Positions 34,048 through 43,038 are shown, counted from the first letter of the stretch. The stretch: DNA of 64,000 bases from DASYGT01 sp035999365 (GCA_035999365.1 DASYGT010000022.1:14646-78645); one strand, 5' to 3'. Translations and numbers: made by a program. The notes: generated by a model not told the origin, from the sequence alone.

Positions 34048-35340
34048 ATGGGCCGCAGCTCCGACGTGCCCCGCGCAGTCTCCGCCGAGGCGGGTGACGA
34101 CACCGACTGCCCGATCCTGCACGTCGACATGGATGCCTTCTTCGCCAGCGTCGAGATCAGGCGCCGCCCGGAACTGCTGGGCAAGCCGGTGGTCGTCGGC
34201 GGCGGGGTGCGCGGCGTGGTCGCCGCCGCGTCCTACGAGGCACGCCGGTTCGGCATCCGCAGCGCGATGCCGATGAGCCAGGCGCGGCGGCTGTGCCCGG
34301 GGATCACGGTGCTGCCGCCGGATCGCGGTGCCTATGCCCACGCCTCGTCGCAGGTCATGGCGATCCTGCATGAGGTCACGGCCCTCGTCGAACCGCTCTC
34401 GCTCGACGAGGCCTTCCTCGACGTCTCCGGTGCCCGCCGCCTGTACGGCCGGCCTCGCGACATCGCGGCCGGCATTCGTGCGCGCGTTTCGGCCGACTTG
34501 GGGTTGACGTGTTCGGTCGGGGTTGCGTCGACGAAGTTCGTTGCGAAGCTCGCTTCCGCGCGCTGCAAGCCCGACGGACTGCTCGTCGTCCCCGCCGATT
34601 CGGTGCTCGAATTCCTGCATCCGCTGCCCGTCACGGTTCTCTGGGGCGTGGGGGCGCGGACCGCCGAACCACTGCATCGGTTAGGAATACGCACCGTTGC
34701 CGACCTCGCCGCCACTCCGCCGGACACGCTCCGCCGTGCCGTCGGTGCGGCCGCCGCCGAGCATCTGCACGCGCTTGCACACGGCCGCGACGACCGCGGC
34801 GTCGACCCGCGCGAGGTCGAGAAGTCGATCAGTTCGGAACACACCGGAGAGGTCGACCTCACCGCCGAGGCCGACGTCGTGCGCGAGATGCTGCGTCTTG
34901 CCGGCGATGTCGGCGGCCGGCTGCGATCGCGAGGTATCACGGCGCGCACCATCGGAATCAAGATCAGGTTCGCGGACTTCCGCACGGTCACCCGCGTCCG
35001 CACGCTGCCCTCGTGGACGGACTCGACTGCGCTCATCTACGAGACGGCATGCGATCTCTATCGCAGCCTCGACCTCGATCGGCCGCGCGTGCGCCTGGTC
35101 GGCGTCAAGGCCGAGGGATTCCGTGCGGCCGGCGCCGTAGCCGAGCAATTGACCCTCGACACAGGTGCCGACACGCCCGATCGGGTCGCCGCAGAGCGGG
35201 TCCTCGACGCCGCGCGGGCGAAGTTCGGTACCGGGGCAATCGGGTACGGATCGCTCATGCCCGGGCCGTCGCGTCTCGAGGATCCAGGCGCAGCGGGCAC
35301 GCCCGGCGAGGCAGATTCGGTCGATGCGCGCAAGAGTTAG
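34048..35340 (+). CDS. dinB: DNA polymerase IV (Y-family, DinB)
   Basis: This 430-residue translesion polymerase has catalytic acids in HVDMDAFFASVE (Asp27, Asp29) and SLDEAFLDVSG (Asp120, Glu121). The YEARRFGIRSAM fingers segment, the SVGVASTKFVAKLAS motif and a little-finger domain with TIGIKIRFADFRTVTR are present. A helix-hairpin-helix thumb follows VLWGVGARTAEPL. It ends with a flexible acidic tail and has no obvious beta-clamp-binding pentapeptide at the very end. It is the last gene of a cassette preceded by a LexA box, consistent with DNA-damage induction. Confidence 0.94.
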   Translation: MGRSSDVPRAVSAEAGDDTDCPILHVDMDAFFASVEIRRRPELLGKPVVVGGGVRGVVAAASYEARRFGIRSAMPMSQARRLCPGITVLPPDRGAYAHASSQVMAILHEVTALVEPLSLDEAFLDVSGARRLYGRPRDIAAGIRARVSADLGLTCSVGVASTKFVAKLASARCKPDGLLVVPADSVLEFLHPLPVTVLWGVGARTAEPLHRLGIRTVADLAATPPDTLRRAVGAAAAEHLHALAHGRDDRGVDPREVEKSISSEHTGEVDLTAEADVVREMLRLAGDVGGRLRSRGITARTIGIKIRFADFRTVTRVRTLPSWTDSTALIYETACDLYRSLDLDRPRVRLVGVKAEGFRAAGAVAEQLTLDTGADTPDRVAAERVLDAARAKFGTGAIGYGSLMPGPSRLEDPGAAGTPGEADSVDARKS

Positions 35341-35374
35341 CACACGCGCGCTTTCGATCCGGCGAAACGGCTCG

Positions 35375-35476
35375 TATGCTCGAAGCGAACGGTTGTCCGA
35401 CTGGCACAGGTTCAGGCGGCCCTCCGGGTGACAGGTCCAGGTCAGCGCGAGAAGCGCCGCGGCACACACCGCGGCG
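35375..35476 (+). promoter_or_regulatory. Candidate promoter and 5'-UTR hairpin before DUF3040 gene
   Basis: TATGCT at 35375-35380 could be a -10 element, with the weak TTTCGA 17 bases upstream. Between it and the gene, CGCCGCGG (35455-35462) and CCGCGGCG (35469-35476) form a perfect 8-bp inverted repeat with a CACACA loop. The loop-proximal end lies only a few bases before the AAGGAGG ribosome-binding site, so the stem may affect translation. Both calls are by eye. Confidence 0.35.
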
Positions 35477-35491
35477 ACGAAGGAGGGCTAG

Positions 35492-35866
35492 GTGCCGCTC
35501 TCCGACCATGAGCAGAGGTTGCTCGACCAGATCGAGCAGGCTCTCTATGCCGACGATCCGAAGTTCGCCTCCGCGGTCCGGTCCGCACGCTCCCGCTCGC
35601 GGGTGCGCCGGTCGCTCGTGCTCTGCATCGTCGGAGTGATCGCCGGACTGGGGCTCGTCCTCGTCGGGCTGGTCACCGGGCTGATCGTGTTGAGCGTCGT
35701 CGGCTTCGTGCTGGTGGTCGGCTCGTGTGGGCTCGCGGTGCAGTCGTTCCGGACCAAGGCGTCGACGACCATCGACAACGGCCCCCCCGCAGGCAAGCCG
35801 GTGCGCCCCTCCGGCCTGCGTGGGCGCATGGAAGACCGTCTGCGCCGTCGCTTCGACGAGAACTGA
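35492..35866 (+). CDS. DUF3040 membrane protein
   Basis: This 124-residue protein begins PLSDHEQRLLDQIEQALYADDPKFA, the conserved opening of DUF3040. Two membrane helices follow (about 42-62 and 64-85) and then a basic Pro-rich C-terminal tail ending RRRFDEN. Members occur widely near the division cluster of actinobacteria (Rv2169c in Mycobacterium). The GTG at 35492 has a strong AAGGAGG about five bases upstream. The function is unknown. It converges on the transglutaminase-like gene. Confidence 0.88.
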   Translation: MPLSDHEQRLLDQIEQALYADDPKFASAVRSARSRSRVRRSLVLCIVGVIAGLGLVLVGLVTGLIVLSVVGFVLVVGSCGLAVQSFRTKASTTIDNGPPAGKPVRPSGLRGRMEDRLRRRFDEN

Positions 35867-35899
35867 CCGAGGCAAGCACCGACGTCAGCATGTCGGCGC

Positions 35900-38293
35900 T
35901 CAGCGGCGCCGTGGCCGATTCCGTCGGCGCGGCAACCACTCCAGAGACGCAGGCAGCAGCCAGGACCTGACGCGTGTCGAGCGACTCCGCCGTGCGCGCA
36001 ATTGCGATTCGACATCCTTCAGATCGCTCACCAGGGCGGTGCGGGCGCGATCCGTAGCGCTCGCGGGCGGCCCGTAACGCGTCTGCTCCACGGCTGCAGC
36101 GAGATCACGCAGCGACCGCGCCGCAATCGGCCCGACGTCGCCGGCAAGCCAGCCGACCACCTGTCTCGGGGTGCGTGCGGGCGACCACACGTAGCCCAGG
36201 TCGATCGCGGTGTCGCTCAGCTCGGCCCAGATCGGGTCGGGGTTGCCGGATCCGGCGGCGCGCAGGCGTCGGCGCCGCCGGATCCGTCGCGCGACTGCCG
36301 GCGTCGAGGCAGCGGAGGCAACGACCAGCAACGTGATCACCGAGGCGAGCAACCCCCAGGCCTGGCCATGTGAGCCCGAGGCGGTGGCGGTGGGGCCACC
36401 CGCGCCGTCGGGCACTTGTGGTTTGCCGCCGGCAGAGGAGCTGGCACTGGGCGCCGGGTTCGTGTCGCGAGGGTTGGTATCGCCAGCCCCGGGGTGGGGT
36501 GCCCAGGGCACGTCTGCCGTCGCTGCGCCGGCGGACGGCGTGATCGGCGTGGGGTCGAAGGGCACCCAGCCGATGCCCGGGAAGTAAGCCTCGACCCATG
36601 CATGCGCGTTGCTGGTCGTGACGGTGAACGTGCCGCTGGCGTCGAGGGGAGCGTGGGTGTAGCCGAGCACGACGCGCGAGGGAACATCGGCGAGTCGCAG
36701 CATGATCCCCATCGCGGCGGCGAACTGCTGGCAGAACCCGATCTTGGTGTCGAGGAAGTCGACGAGCGCACTTCCCGAATCGCCGCTTGCGGTTTGCAGG
36801 CTGTACGTGAACCCATTGGCCGGCACGGTGAAATAGTCGAGGATCGCGCGCGCCTTGGCGTACTCGGTGTTCTTCCCCTTGGTCAGCTTGTCGACCAGTG
36901 CCGTCACCTGCAGTGGTATTCCGGCAGCGCCGAACGTGCCCCGCAGGTACGGGCCGCTGATCTCCGGCGGGAACGCCGTAGGAGCGGCCTCGAGATCTGC
37001 CACGGTGGGGTTCGGCTGCTGGACGTTCTCGTCGATCGCCTGATGCTTCTTGACATGGGAGCCGATCAGCAACTGGTCGCCGGCGTCCCAGCCCGTCGCC
37101 TTGGTGTCGACCCCACCCACGGCGATGGGGTTGGCGAACACCGGAGGGTTGTCGGACAACCCCGAGATCGAGATGCGCGCGAGGAAGGTCGTCGTGCGTA
37201 GCTGCGGCGCCTGCGGGCTCGGCTGGAAGTCCGTTGTGGCGAGGTTCTGGCCGTGGTGTCCGGCAGCGCTCCACCCGGCATCGGTGTAGTTGGCGAGCAC
37301 ATTGGCGCGCAGGTAGTACGGAGCGACGGCGCTGCCCTGGACGGTGACGGAGAACAGGGGTGTGGGCTTGGACTGCACCAGCTCACCCTTCAGCGCGGCG
37401 AAGGGATTCAGCGCGACGCCGCCGGCGCCGATCGTGCCCGGGCCGCCGGAGCCGCTGCCGCCGTTGTGGAAGGCGTTGGCGAGCAGGTTGGACGTCCGCG
37501 CCGGCACCGCGAGGGGAAGGACGACGGCGACCAGCAACGCGAGGAAGGCGATCCGCGGACCCGACACGGCAAGCGCAGCCGTCGGGCGGGATTCACCGGC
37601 GCGCGGGATCACCCGCCCCCAATCGCGCACCTCGTCGCGCGCGTCGATCGACAGAAGCAGCAGGAAACCCACCGCCGTGGCGGCGAACCACACCCACGAG
37701 ACCGGATGCCGTCGAACGGCACCGGCCACGGTGAACACGACAAGCAGCGGAACGCCGGCCAGGGCGGGACGGCGGCCCACCACGGCAACGAAGTCGATGA
37801 ACGCGGCGAGCAAGCCGGCGACGGCGGCGAGCACCAGCGTGATGGCGTGATCGGACGGCACCGGCGCGACACCGTTGCTCATCGTGTCGCGGACGTGCGT
37901 CATCAGATCGGACAGGTCGGTGAACGTCGTGCCTGTCGGCAATACGTGACCGATGGCGTGCGTGGGCACGAAGCGCCAGGTCAGCCACGGCACGAGCAGG
38001 ATCAGACCGACCCAGGTGTGCCACACGTGCGGGCGGTGCCAGTAGCGCAGCGCGGCAGCAGTACCGCCGACAATCGCGATCGCAGCCAGGACGTCGGCAA
38101 ACCAGCGTATGTCGCTGAACAGCGAAGCCAGCGGGAGCACACCGAGTGCAGCGGCGGCGGCTGCGCGGAGCGTGCGCTCGGTACCCGAGTTGTGCGCGGC
38201 ATCGGCCTCGCGTCGCCGCTCAGATCGCGTGGGCTCGGCTCCTGGTAGTCCGGGACCCTGTGACGCCTGCGTGGGCCGGGTGGCGGTGCTCAT
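35900..38293 (-). CDS. tgpA: TgpA-type membrane transglutaminase-like protein (DUF3488)
   Basis: This 797-residue protein has several membrane helices in the first 250 residues. A large periplasmic region ends in a transglutaminase-like core: IGFCQQFAAAMGIMLR with the catalytic Cys (near residue 520), TTSNAHAWVEAYFPG with His, and WVPFDPTP with Asp. A further helix (about residue 650) and a cytoplasmic tail follow. The triad looks complete, so it may cross-link or cleave envelope proteins. The start overlaps the stop of the DUF58 gene (ATGA). The moxR-DUF58-TgpA order is a recurring operon. The substrate is unknown. Confidence 0.88.
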   Translation of the reverse strand: MSTATRPTQASQGPGLPGAEPTRSERRREADAAHNSGTERTLRAAAAAALGVLPLASLFSDIRWFADVLAAIAIVGGTAAALRYWHRPHVWHTWVGLILLVPWLTWRFVPTHAIGHVLPTGTTFTDLSDLMTHVRDTMSNGVAPVPSDHAITLVLAAVAGLLAAFIDFVAVVGRRPALAGVPLLVVFTVAGAVRRHPVSWVWFAATAVGFLLLLSIDARDEVRDWGRVIPRAGESRPTAALAVSGPRIAFLALLVAVVLPLAVPARTSNLLANAFHNGGSGSGGPGTIGAGGVALNPFAALKGELVQSKPTPLFSVTVQGSAVAPYYLRANVLANYTDAGWSAAGHHGQNLATTDFQPSPQAPQLRTTTFLARISISGLSDNPPVFANPIAVGGVDTKATGWDAGDQLLIGSHVKKHQAIDENVQQPNPTVADLEAAPTAFPPEISGPYLRGTFGAAGIPLQVTALVDKLTKGKNTEYAKARAILDYFTVPANGFTYSLQTASGDSGSALVDFLDTKIGFCQQFAAAMGIMLRLADVPSRVVLGYTHAPLDASGTFTVTTSNAHAWVEAYFPGIGWVPFDPTPITPSAGAATADVPWAPHPGAGDTNPRDTNPAPSASSSAGGKPQVPDGAGGPTATASGSHGQAWGLLASVITLLVVASAASTPAVARRIRRRRRLRAAGSGNPDPIWAELSDTAIDLGYVWSPARTPRQVVGWLAGDVGPIAARSLRDLAAAVEQTRYGPPASATDRARTALVSDLKDVESQLRARRSRSTRVRSWLLPASLEWLPRRRNRPRRR

Positions 38294-39579
38294 CGCAGCG
38301 CCTCGATCCGGATCCGATCGCCCGAGCGGGCGCGCAGCAGCAGTTGCCAGACGTCGCCGGTGCGGTCACCCTGCCGCGCGACCGCGACCCGCCAGCCGGC
38401 AGCGCTCAGGACGCGCGCCGTGGCGTAGCAATGCTGATCGTCGGTACCCGACCATGACGCGGTGTCGAGCAGCACGGCGAACGCGGGGATCGAGGAGCCA
38501 CGCGGGTGCGCCTCGGCGAGCAGACGGAGGCTGATCGGATCGAGCGCTCCGAGCACCGCGATCAGTGCCGAGTCGCGCGCGGCGGCCCGGGTGAGCCCGG
38601 CCACCGGAACAAGATCGTCCTGGCTGCCCGTGCGCACGACGGCGAGGTGTTCGACCAACCGCGGCGGGGAATCGAATGCCGTCCGCGCGGGCGTGGCCAG
38701 GTCACTGATGAGGTCGACCTTGCGGCCGGCCCCCATCAGGTGCGTCCCGACACTCGCCACCGCGCTGATCGCCCATTCGCAGCTGCTGTGCAGCCGGATG
38801 TCCTGCGTGCGCTCGACGGACGGCGGGGTGACGGTGTGCGCTGACTCGCGCAGATCGAGCAGCAGGGTGATCTGGCCCTGCCACGGTCGTTCCTCCTGGC
38901 GCACCATCAGCGCACCCGTGCGTGCCGATGAGCGCCAATGGATTTTTCGGAGGTCGTCGCCGGTGCGGTATTCGCGTGTCGAGGCGTCGTCGGCGCCGTG
39001 CGCACCGATCGAGTGGCTGCCCGCGTTGTCGCCGACGTCATGTGAGCGTGGCGGCTCGATCGACGGCAGCGGGTCGACAACCGGCGCGACGACGAATTCG
39101 GTCGTCGCGGTGAACGAGCGGATCAGGTCGACCATGTGGAACGGGTCGGTGAGTCGGATGCGCAGCGGGCCGGCGCGGTATCGCCCGCGCGAGAGACCGG
39201 GCATCCGGTAGGACACGACGCGCGACTCGCGCCCGGCCAGCCCGGGGATGACGAAGCGGGCCCGGCCGGCGAGCTGCGCGGGAAGCTGGTCCTCGAGCAG
39301 TAGAGACGCCGTGGGCAGCAGCGATCGGTTCGTGATGGTGAGGTGCATGGTGACGGCTTCGCCGGCAGCCGCGCGGACGGGTTCGACGCCGCGGCGGTTG
39401 GCGATGCGCACCCGGGAGCGGTACACGACGAGCGATGCCGCAAGCGGGATCGCCAGCGACAAGAGGCCGGCGCGTACGAGGTCGACCTCACCCAGCACCA
39501 GTCCGCAGAGCAGTGCAGTGCCGCCCGCGGCGATCAGGCAGCTGGCGCGGGTGGTGAAGCCGGCGCGCATCGCGGCCAT
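38290..39579 (-). CDS. DUF58 domain protein
   Basis: This 429-residue protein has two N-terminal membrane helices (about 13-50). A beta-rich region with the conserved GRYRAGPLRIRLTDPFHMV follows, then the DUF58 signature REYRTGDDLRKIHWRSSARTGALMVRQEE, and finally a von Willebrand factor A-like fold (ITLLLDLRESAHT), which usually binds metal through the first acidic residues. DUF58 proteins pair with MoxR ATPases, which are thought to activate them. It starts three bases after the moxR stop and overlaps tgpA, so the three form one operon. Confidence 0.88.
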   Translation of the reverse strand: MAAMRAGFTTRASCLIAAGGTALLCGLVLGEVDLVRAGLLSLAIPLAASLVVYRSRVRIANRRGVEPVRAAAGEAVTMHLTITNRSLLPTASLLLEDQLPAQLAGRARFVIPGLAGRESRVVSYRMPGLSRGRYRAGPLRIRLTDPFHMVDLIRSFTATTEFVVAPVVDPLPSIEPPRSHDVGDNAGSHSIGAHGADDASTREYRTGDDLRKIHWRSSARTGALMVRQEERPWQGQITLLLDLRESAHTVTPPSVERTQDIRLHSSCEWAISAVASVGTHLMGAGRKVDLISDLATPARTAFDSPPRLVEHLAVVRTGSQDDLVPVAGLTRAAARDSALIAVLGALDPISLRLLAEAHPRGSSIPAFAVLLDTASWSGTDDQHCYATARVLSAAGWRVAVARQGDRTGDVWQLLLRARSGDRIRIEALR

Positions 39580-39582
39580 GCG

Positions 39583-40647
39583 TCAGTGCGCGCCGGTGGC
39601 GCGCGCCTCGGCCGGGATCGGGACGGTGGACGCTATGCGGCTCAGTACGTCCTCGGCGGTGCGTCCAGCCACGTGGGCGTCTGAAGTGAGGAGCAGGCGA
39701 TGTGCGAGTACGCGCACCAGAAGGAACTGCATGTCGTCCGGGATCACGTAGGCGCGCCCCTCGAGTGCGGCCCACGCCTTCGACGCCCGCAACAGTTGCA
39801 GCGTCGCACGCGGTGACGCGCCGAGCCGGACGTCCGGCACCCGACGGGTGGCTTCGGCGAGATCCACCGCGTAAGCCTTGATCCCGTCGGAGACGTGCAC
39901 GCGGCGCACGCCCTGGATGAGCTCACGCACTTCAGTGGCGTCCGATACGGGGCGCAGGGAGTCGAGCGGGTCGATCGCGGCGTGTTCCTCGAGCATCGTG
40001 ATTTCTGCGGCGCGGTCGGGGTAGCCCATCGATATGCGCGCGGTGAACCGGTCGCGCTGCGCCTCGGGCAGCGGATAGGTGCCCTCCATGTCGATCGGGT
40101 TCTGCGTCGCCAGCACCATGAACGGCGCTTCGAGTCGATACGTGACGCCGTCGACCGTGACCTGACGCTCCTCCATGCACTCGAGCAGCGCTGCCTGCGT
40201 CTTCGGCGACGCCCGGTTGATCTCGTCGCCGACGACGATGTTCGCGAAGACCGGGCCGGGCTTGAACTCGAAGTCCCGATCCTCGGCGTTGTAGACGCTC
40301 ACTCCCGTGATGTCACTCGGCAGGAGATCCGGGGTGAATTGCACGCGGCGCACCGAGCAGTCGATCGATCGGGCCAGGGCCTTGGCGTACTTCGTCTTGC
40401 CGACGCCGGGAACATCCTCGATCAGCAGATGACCCTCGGCGAGCAGTACCGCGAGACCGAGCCGGATCGCCGTGCGCTTGCCCTCGATGACCTGCTCGAT
40501 GTTGGCGCCGATGCGGGCCCCTGCCTCGGCGATGGCGGACGGGTCGGCCGGCGGTGGGGATTCGCGGGGAACTTCGGCCGGCGCGGAATGCGCCCCCATC
40601 GAGTCGTGTCCGCCGTTCTGGCGCGGATCACCGTAGAGCTCTTCCAC
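39583..40647 (-). CDS. moxR: MoxR-family AAA+ ATPase
   Basis: This protein of about 354 residues is a MoxR-type AAA+ ATPase, a chaperone-like factor for partner proteins such as DUF58. It has Walker A in LIEDVPGVGKTK, Walker B in NIVVGDEINRASPKTQ, sensor 1 in VLATQNPIDMEGTYPLPEAQRDRF, and sensor 2 in GASPRATLQLL. The start is uncertain: ATG 40755, ATG 40683 and GTG 40647 are all in frame. The GTG has GAGGA nine bases upstream and is used here. The gene is divergent from mraZ. Confidence 0.88.
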   Translation of the reverse strand: MEELYGDPRQNGGHDSMGAHSAPAEVPRESPPPADPSAIAEAGARIGANIEQVIEGKRTAIRLGLAVLLAEGHLLIEDVPGVGKTKYAKALARSIDCSVRRVQFTPDLLPSDITGVSVYNAEDRDFEFKPGPVFANIVVGDEINRASPKTQAALLECMEERQVTVDGVTYRLEAPFMVLATQNPIDMEGTYPLPEAQRDRFTARISMGYPDRAAEITMLEEHAAIDPLDSLRPVSDATEVRELIQGVRRVHVSDGIKAYAVDLAEATRRVPDVRLGASPRATLQLLRASKAWAALEGRAYVIPDDMQFLLVRVLAHRLLLTSDAHVAGRTAEDVLSRIASTVPIPAEARATGAH

Positions 40648-40821
40648 CCGAGTCCGTCCTCGCCGCTGCGCAACAGGCGACATTGCCCGCGCTGGTCCGT
40701 CGAGTATTGCCGACGGCCGGCGCCTGTAGGTATCGCTCTGGTTGCGGATGATCATCGCCCGCCGATCGACGCGGATCCCTGGGAACTGGATGAGCAGGAC
40801 GCGCCGAGAGGGCAGAACGCA

Positions 40822-40863
40822 TTGACGGTGGCGGTAAGTGGGGTACGGTGGGGACCAGTGGGG
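40822..40863 (+). promoter_or_regulatory. mraZ promoter with MraZ operator (three phased TGGGG repeats)
   Basis: TGGGG occurs at 40839-40843, 40849-40853 and 40859-40863, exactly 10 bases apart, each preceded by G. MraZ is known to bind direct TGGG-type repeats with five-base spacers upstream of its own gene. A promoter fits the same DNA: TTGACG at 40822-40827 and TACGGT at 40844-40849, spaced by 16 bases, with the -10 box between the first and second repeats. Bound MraZ would cover the -10, which fits autorepression of the division operon. The promoter boxes are by eye. Confidence 0.72.
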
Positions 40864-40914
40864 AAGTGGTTCGACGGCTCAGGCTCGACCTGACCAGCCC
40901 GGGAGGTGCGGTCG

Positions 40915-41346
40915 ATGTTTCTCGGCACGCACACGCCCCGGCTGGACGACAAGGGCCGGTTGGCGCTTCCCGCGAGGTTTCGACCAGAACTGGAGGGCGG
41001 CCTGGTGATCTGCAAGGGACAGGACCGCTGCCTGTTCGTCTTCCCCGTCACCGAGTTCGCACGTTTCACCGACGCACTGCGCAGTGCGCCGGTGACCGAC
41101 CGGCGGGTTCGCGACTACGGCCGGGTGCTGTTCGCGTCCGCCTCGCACGAGACGCCCGACAGTCAAGGCCGGATCACAGTGCCCGCTCCGCTGCGTCAGT
41201 ACGCCGCGTTGAGCAAGGACTGCGTGGTCATCGGCGCGAACTCGCGCATCGAGGTCTGGGACGCCGAGGCGTGGCAGAGCTACCTGGACGGAACCGAGCA
41301 GGCGTTCGCCGACATCGCCGAGGAGGTGCTGCCCGGAGTCCTCTGA
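40915..41346 (+). CDS. mraZ: Transcriptional regulator / division protein MraZ
   Basis: This 143-residue protein has two AbrB-like swapped-hairpin DNA-binding repeats, each with the D-x-K/Q-G-R core: DDKGRLALPARFR near residue 14 and DSQGRITVPAPLR near residue 86. It is the usual first gene of the division and cell-wall cluster and a repressor of that cluster. The ATG at 40915 has GGGAGG eight bases upstream; a GTG nine bases earlier lies within that site and is not used. A probable operator of phased TGGGG repeats lies 52-76 bases upstream. Confidence 0.95.
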   Translation: MFLGTHTPRLDDKGRLALPARFRPELEGGLVICKGQDRCLFVFPVTEFARFTDALRSAPVTDRRVRDYGRVLFASASHETPDSQGRITVPAPLRQYAALSKDCVVIGANSRIEVWDAEAWQSYLDGTEQAFADIAEEVLPGVL

Positions 41347-41495
41347 CCCACCGCGCCGGCCGACGTTCGGATCCGGCCTCCTCCCGTCCACCACCTGTCA
41401 CACCTTCCCCGGTGCCAGGCGGGACGGGCGGGGACCAGATCGAACGTCCGACCACCGATCCACCCCACCCGACTCGACCCCGAGGACGAGAGCCG

Positions 41496-42479
41496 ATGGA
41501 CGCACCGGACGATCCGGCCCGCACCGCATCGACCGCGATGCACGTGCCGGTATTGCTCGATCGGGTGCTTACCCTTCTGGCTCCGGCGATCGCCGACCGG
41601 CCGGCCGTCGTCGTCGACGCGACGCTCGGGCTGGGGGGCCACGCCGAGGCATTGCTGTCCGCCCATCCAGAACTCACGTTGGTCGGGCTCGATCGCGATC
41701 CTGCGGCGCTCACCCGCAGCCGCGACCGCCTGGCCCGGTTCGGTCCACGGGTCCACCTGGTTCACGCGGTATACGACCAGATGCCCGAGGTGCTGGCCGG
41801 ACTCGGCATGCCCGGTGTCGAGGGTGTGCTGTTCGACCTCGGCGTCTCGTCGATGCAGCTCGACGTCGCCGAACGAGGCTTCGCCTACGCGCAGGACGCT
41901 CCGTTGGACATGCGGATGGACCAGTCCGGCGAACTCACAGCCGAGATGGTCGTCAACACCTACCCCGTACGCGAGCTGGCGCGCGTCCTGCGCGAGTACG
42001 GCGAGGAGCGCTTCGCCCTGCGGGTCGCGCAGGCAGTGGCGCGCCGCCGCGAGGCTGCGCCGCTTCAGTCGACTGCGCAGCTCGCCGAGCTCGTGCGCGA
42101 CGCCATCCCTGCGGCGACCCGCCGGCACGGCGGCCATCCTGCCAAGCGCACCTTTCAGGCCTTGCGGATCGAGGTCAACGGCGAACTCGACGCGCTGCGT
42201 TCCGCTGTGCCTTCCGCGCTCGGTGCGTTGCGTGTCGGCGGACGGATAGTGGTACTGAGCTACCACTCCCTCGAGGACCGCATCGTCAAGCAGAGCCTCG
42301 CGGCCTTGGCCACCGACAACACCCCGGCGGGCCTGCCCGTTCCACTACCCGATCGGCGGCCGCAATTGCAGCTGCTGACTCGTGGCAGTGAAGCGGCAAC
42401 GCTCGAGGAGATCGCTGCCAACCCGCGGGCGGCCTCGGTCCGACTGCGCGCGGCCGAACGCGTTCGGTTGTCGGCGTGA
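41496..42479 (+). CDS. rsmH: 16S rRNA (cytosine1402-N4)-methyltransferase
   Basis: This 327-residue SAM enzyme methylates C1402 of 16S rRNA. It has HVPVLLDRVL at the start, motif I VVDATLGLGGHAEALL, VGLDRDPAAL, the family signature GVLFDLGVSSMQLDVAERGFAY and PAKRTFQALRIEVNGEL, and ends with the usual SYHSLEDRIVK and NPRAASVRLRAAER. The ATG at 41496 lies 149 bases after mraZ, a gap in which I see no further gene. The frame is open upstream, but family similarity starts at MHVPVLL, about 14 residues into this product. Confidence 0.94.
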   Translation: MDAPDDPARTASTAMHVPVLLDRVLTLLAPAIADRPAVVVDATLGLGGHAEALLSAHPELTLVGLDRDPAALTRSRDRLARFGPRVHLVHAVYDQMPEVLAGLGMPGVEGVLFDLGVSSMQLDVAERGFAYAQDAPLDMRMDQSGELTAEMVVNTYPVRELARVLREYGEERFALRVAQAVARRREAAPLQSTAQLAELVRDAIPAATRRHGGHPAKRTFQALRIEVNGELDALRSAVPSALGALRVGGRIVVLSYHSLEDRIVKQSLAALATDNTPAGLPVPLPDRRPQLQLLTRGSEAATLEEIAANPRAASVRLRAAERVRLSA

Positions 42480-42495
42480 CCGGGCGGAGCGCGGC

Positions 42496-43038
42496 ATGAA
42501 CCGGCCGCACGCACCCAAGCACGCGCCGCGCGTGCCATTCGCCATCCTCGTCACTGCGCTCATCGTCGGGGGCATGTGCGCGCTGCTCGGACTCAACACG
42601 GCGTCGGCTGCGAACGAGCTCGCCCGGCACAACCTCGCGGTCAAGGACGCCGACATCGCCGCGCGGGTGCAGGAGCTGCAGAACGAGGTGGCGGCGAGTG
42701 CAGCGCCGGGAGCCCTCGGCAGTGCCGCAGCGCAGCTCGGCATGGTGCCGGCCGGCAATCCCGCATTCCTCGAGATCGGGGTGAACGGCCACGTACGGCT
42801 GCTGGGCAGCCCCGCACCCGCGTCAGGCGCCCCGTCGTCGGCCCCGAAGCCCAAGACATCGGCCACGGCGACGAAGGCGGCGACCAGCAAGCCGACGTCG
42901 ACGACGGCGGCGTCCAAGACCACCTCCACCACTGGCAAGCCCACCAGCACTGCTCACTCGACGGCGAAGTCCACACCGCCCCCGACGCCCACGCCGACAC
43001 CAACCCCGACCACGACGCTGCCCGGAGGGCCCCGATGA
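42496..43038 (+). CDS. ftsL: FtsL-like bitopic division protein with long Thr/Pro tail
   Basis: This 180-residue protein has a short basic cytoplasmic N-terminus, one membrane helix (about 14-36), and a short helical, leucine-containing region (NELARHNLAVKDADIAARVQELQNEV) fitting the FtsL coiled coil. The last 80 residues are a low-complexity Ala/Ser/Thr/Lys/Pro tail that ends in a run of Thr-Pro pairs. FtsL pairs with FtsB and FtsQ in the divisome. Identification rests on position between rsmH and ftsI and on topology, because FtsL sequence is poorly conserved. The ATG has GGAG about seven bases upstream. Confidence 0.85.
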   Translation: MNRPHAPKHAPRVPFAILVTALIVGGMCALLGLNTASAANELARHNLAVKDADIAARVQELQNEVAASAAPGALGSAAAQLGMVPAGNPAFLEIGVNGHVRLLGSPAPASGAPSSAPKPKTSATATKAATSKPTSTTAASKTTSTTGKPTSTAHSTAKSTPPPTPTPTPTPTTTLPGGPR

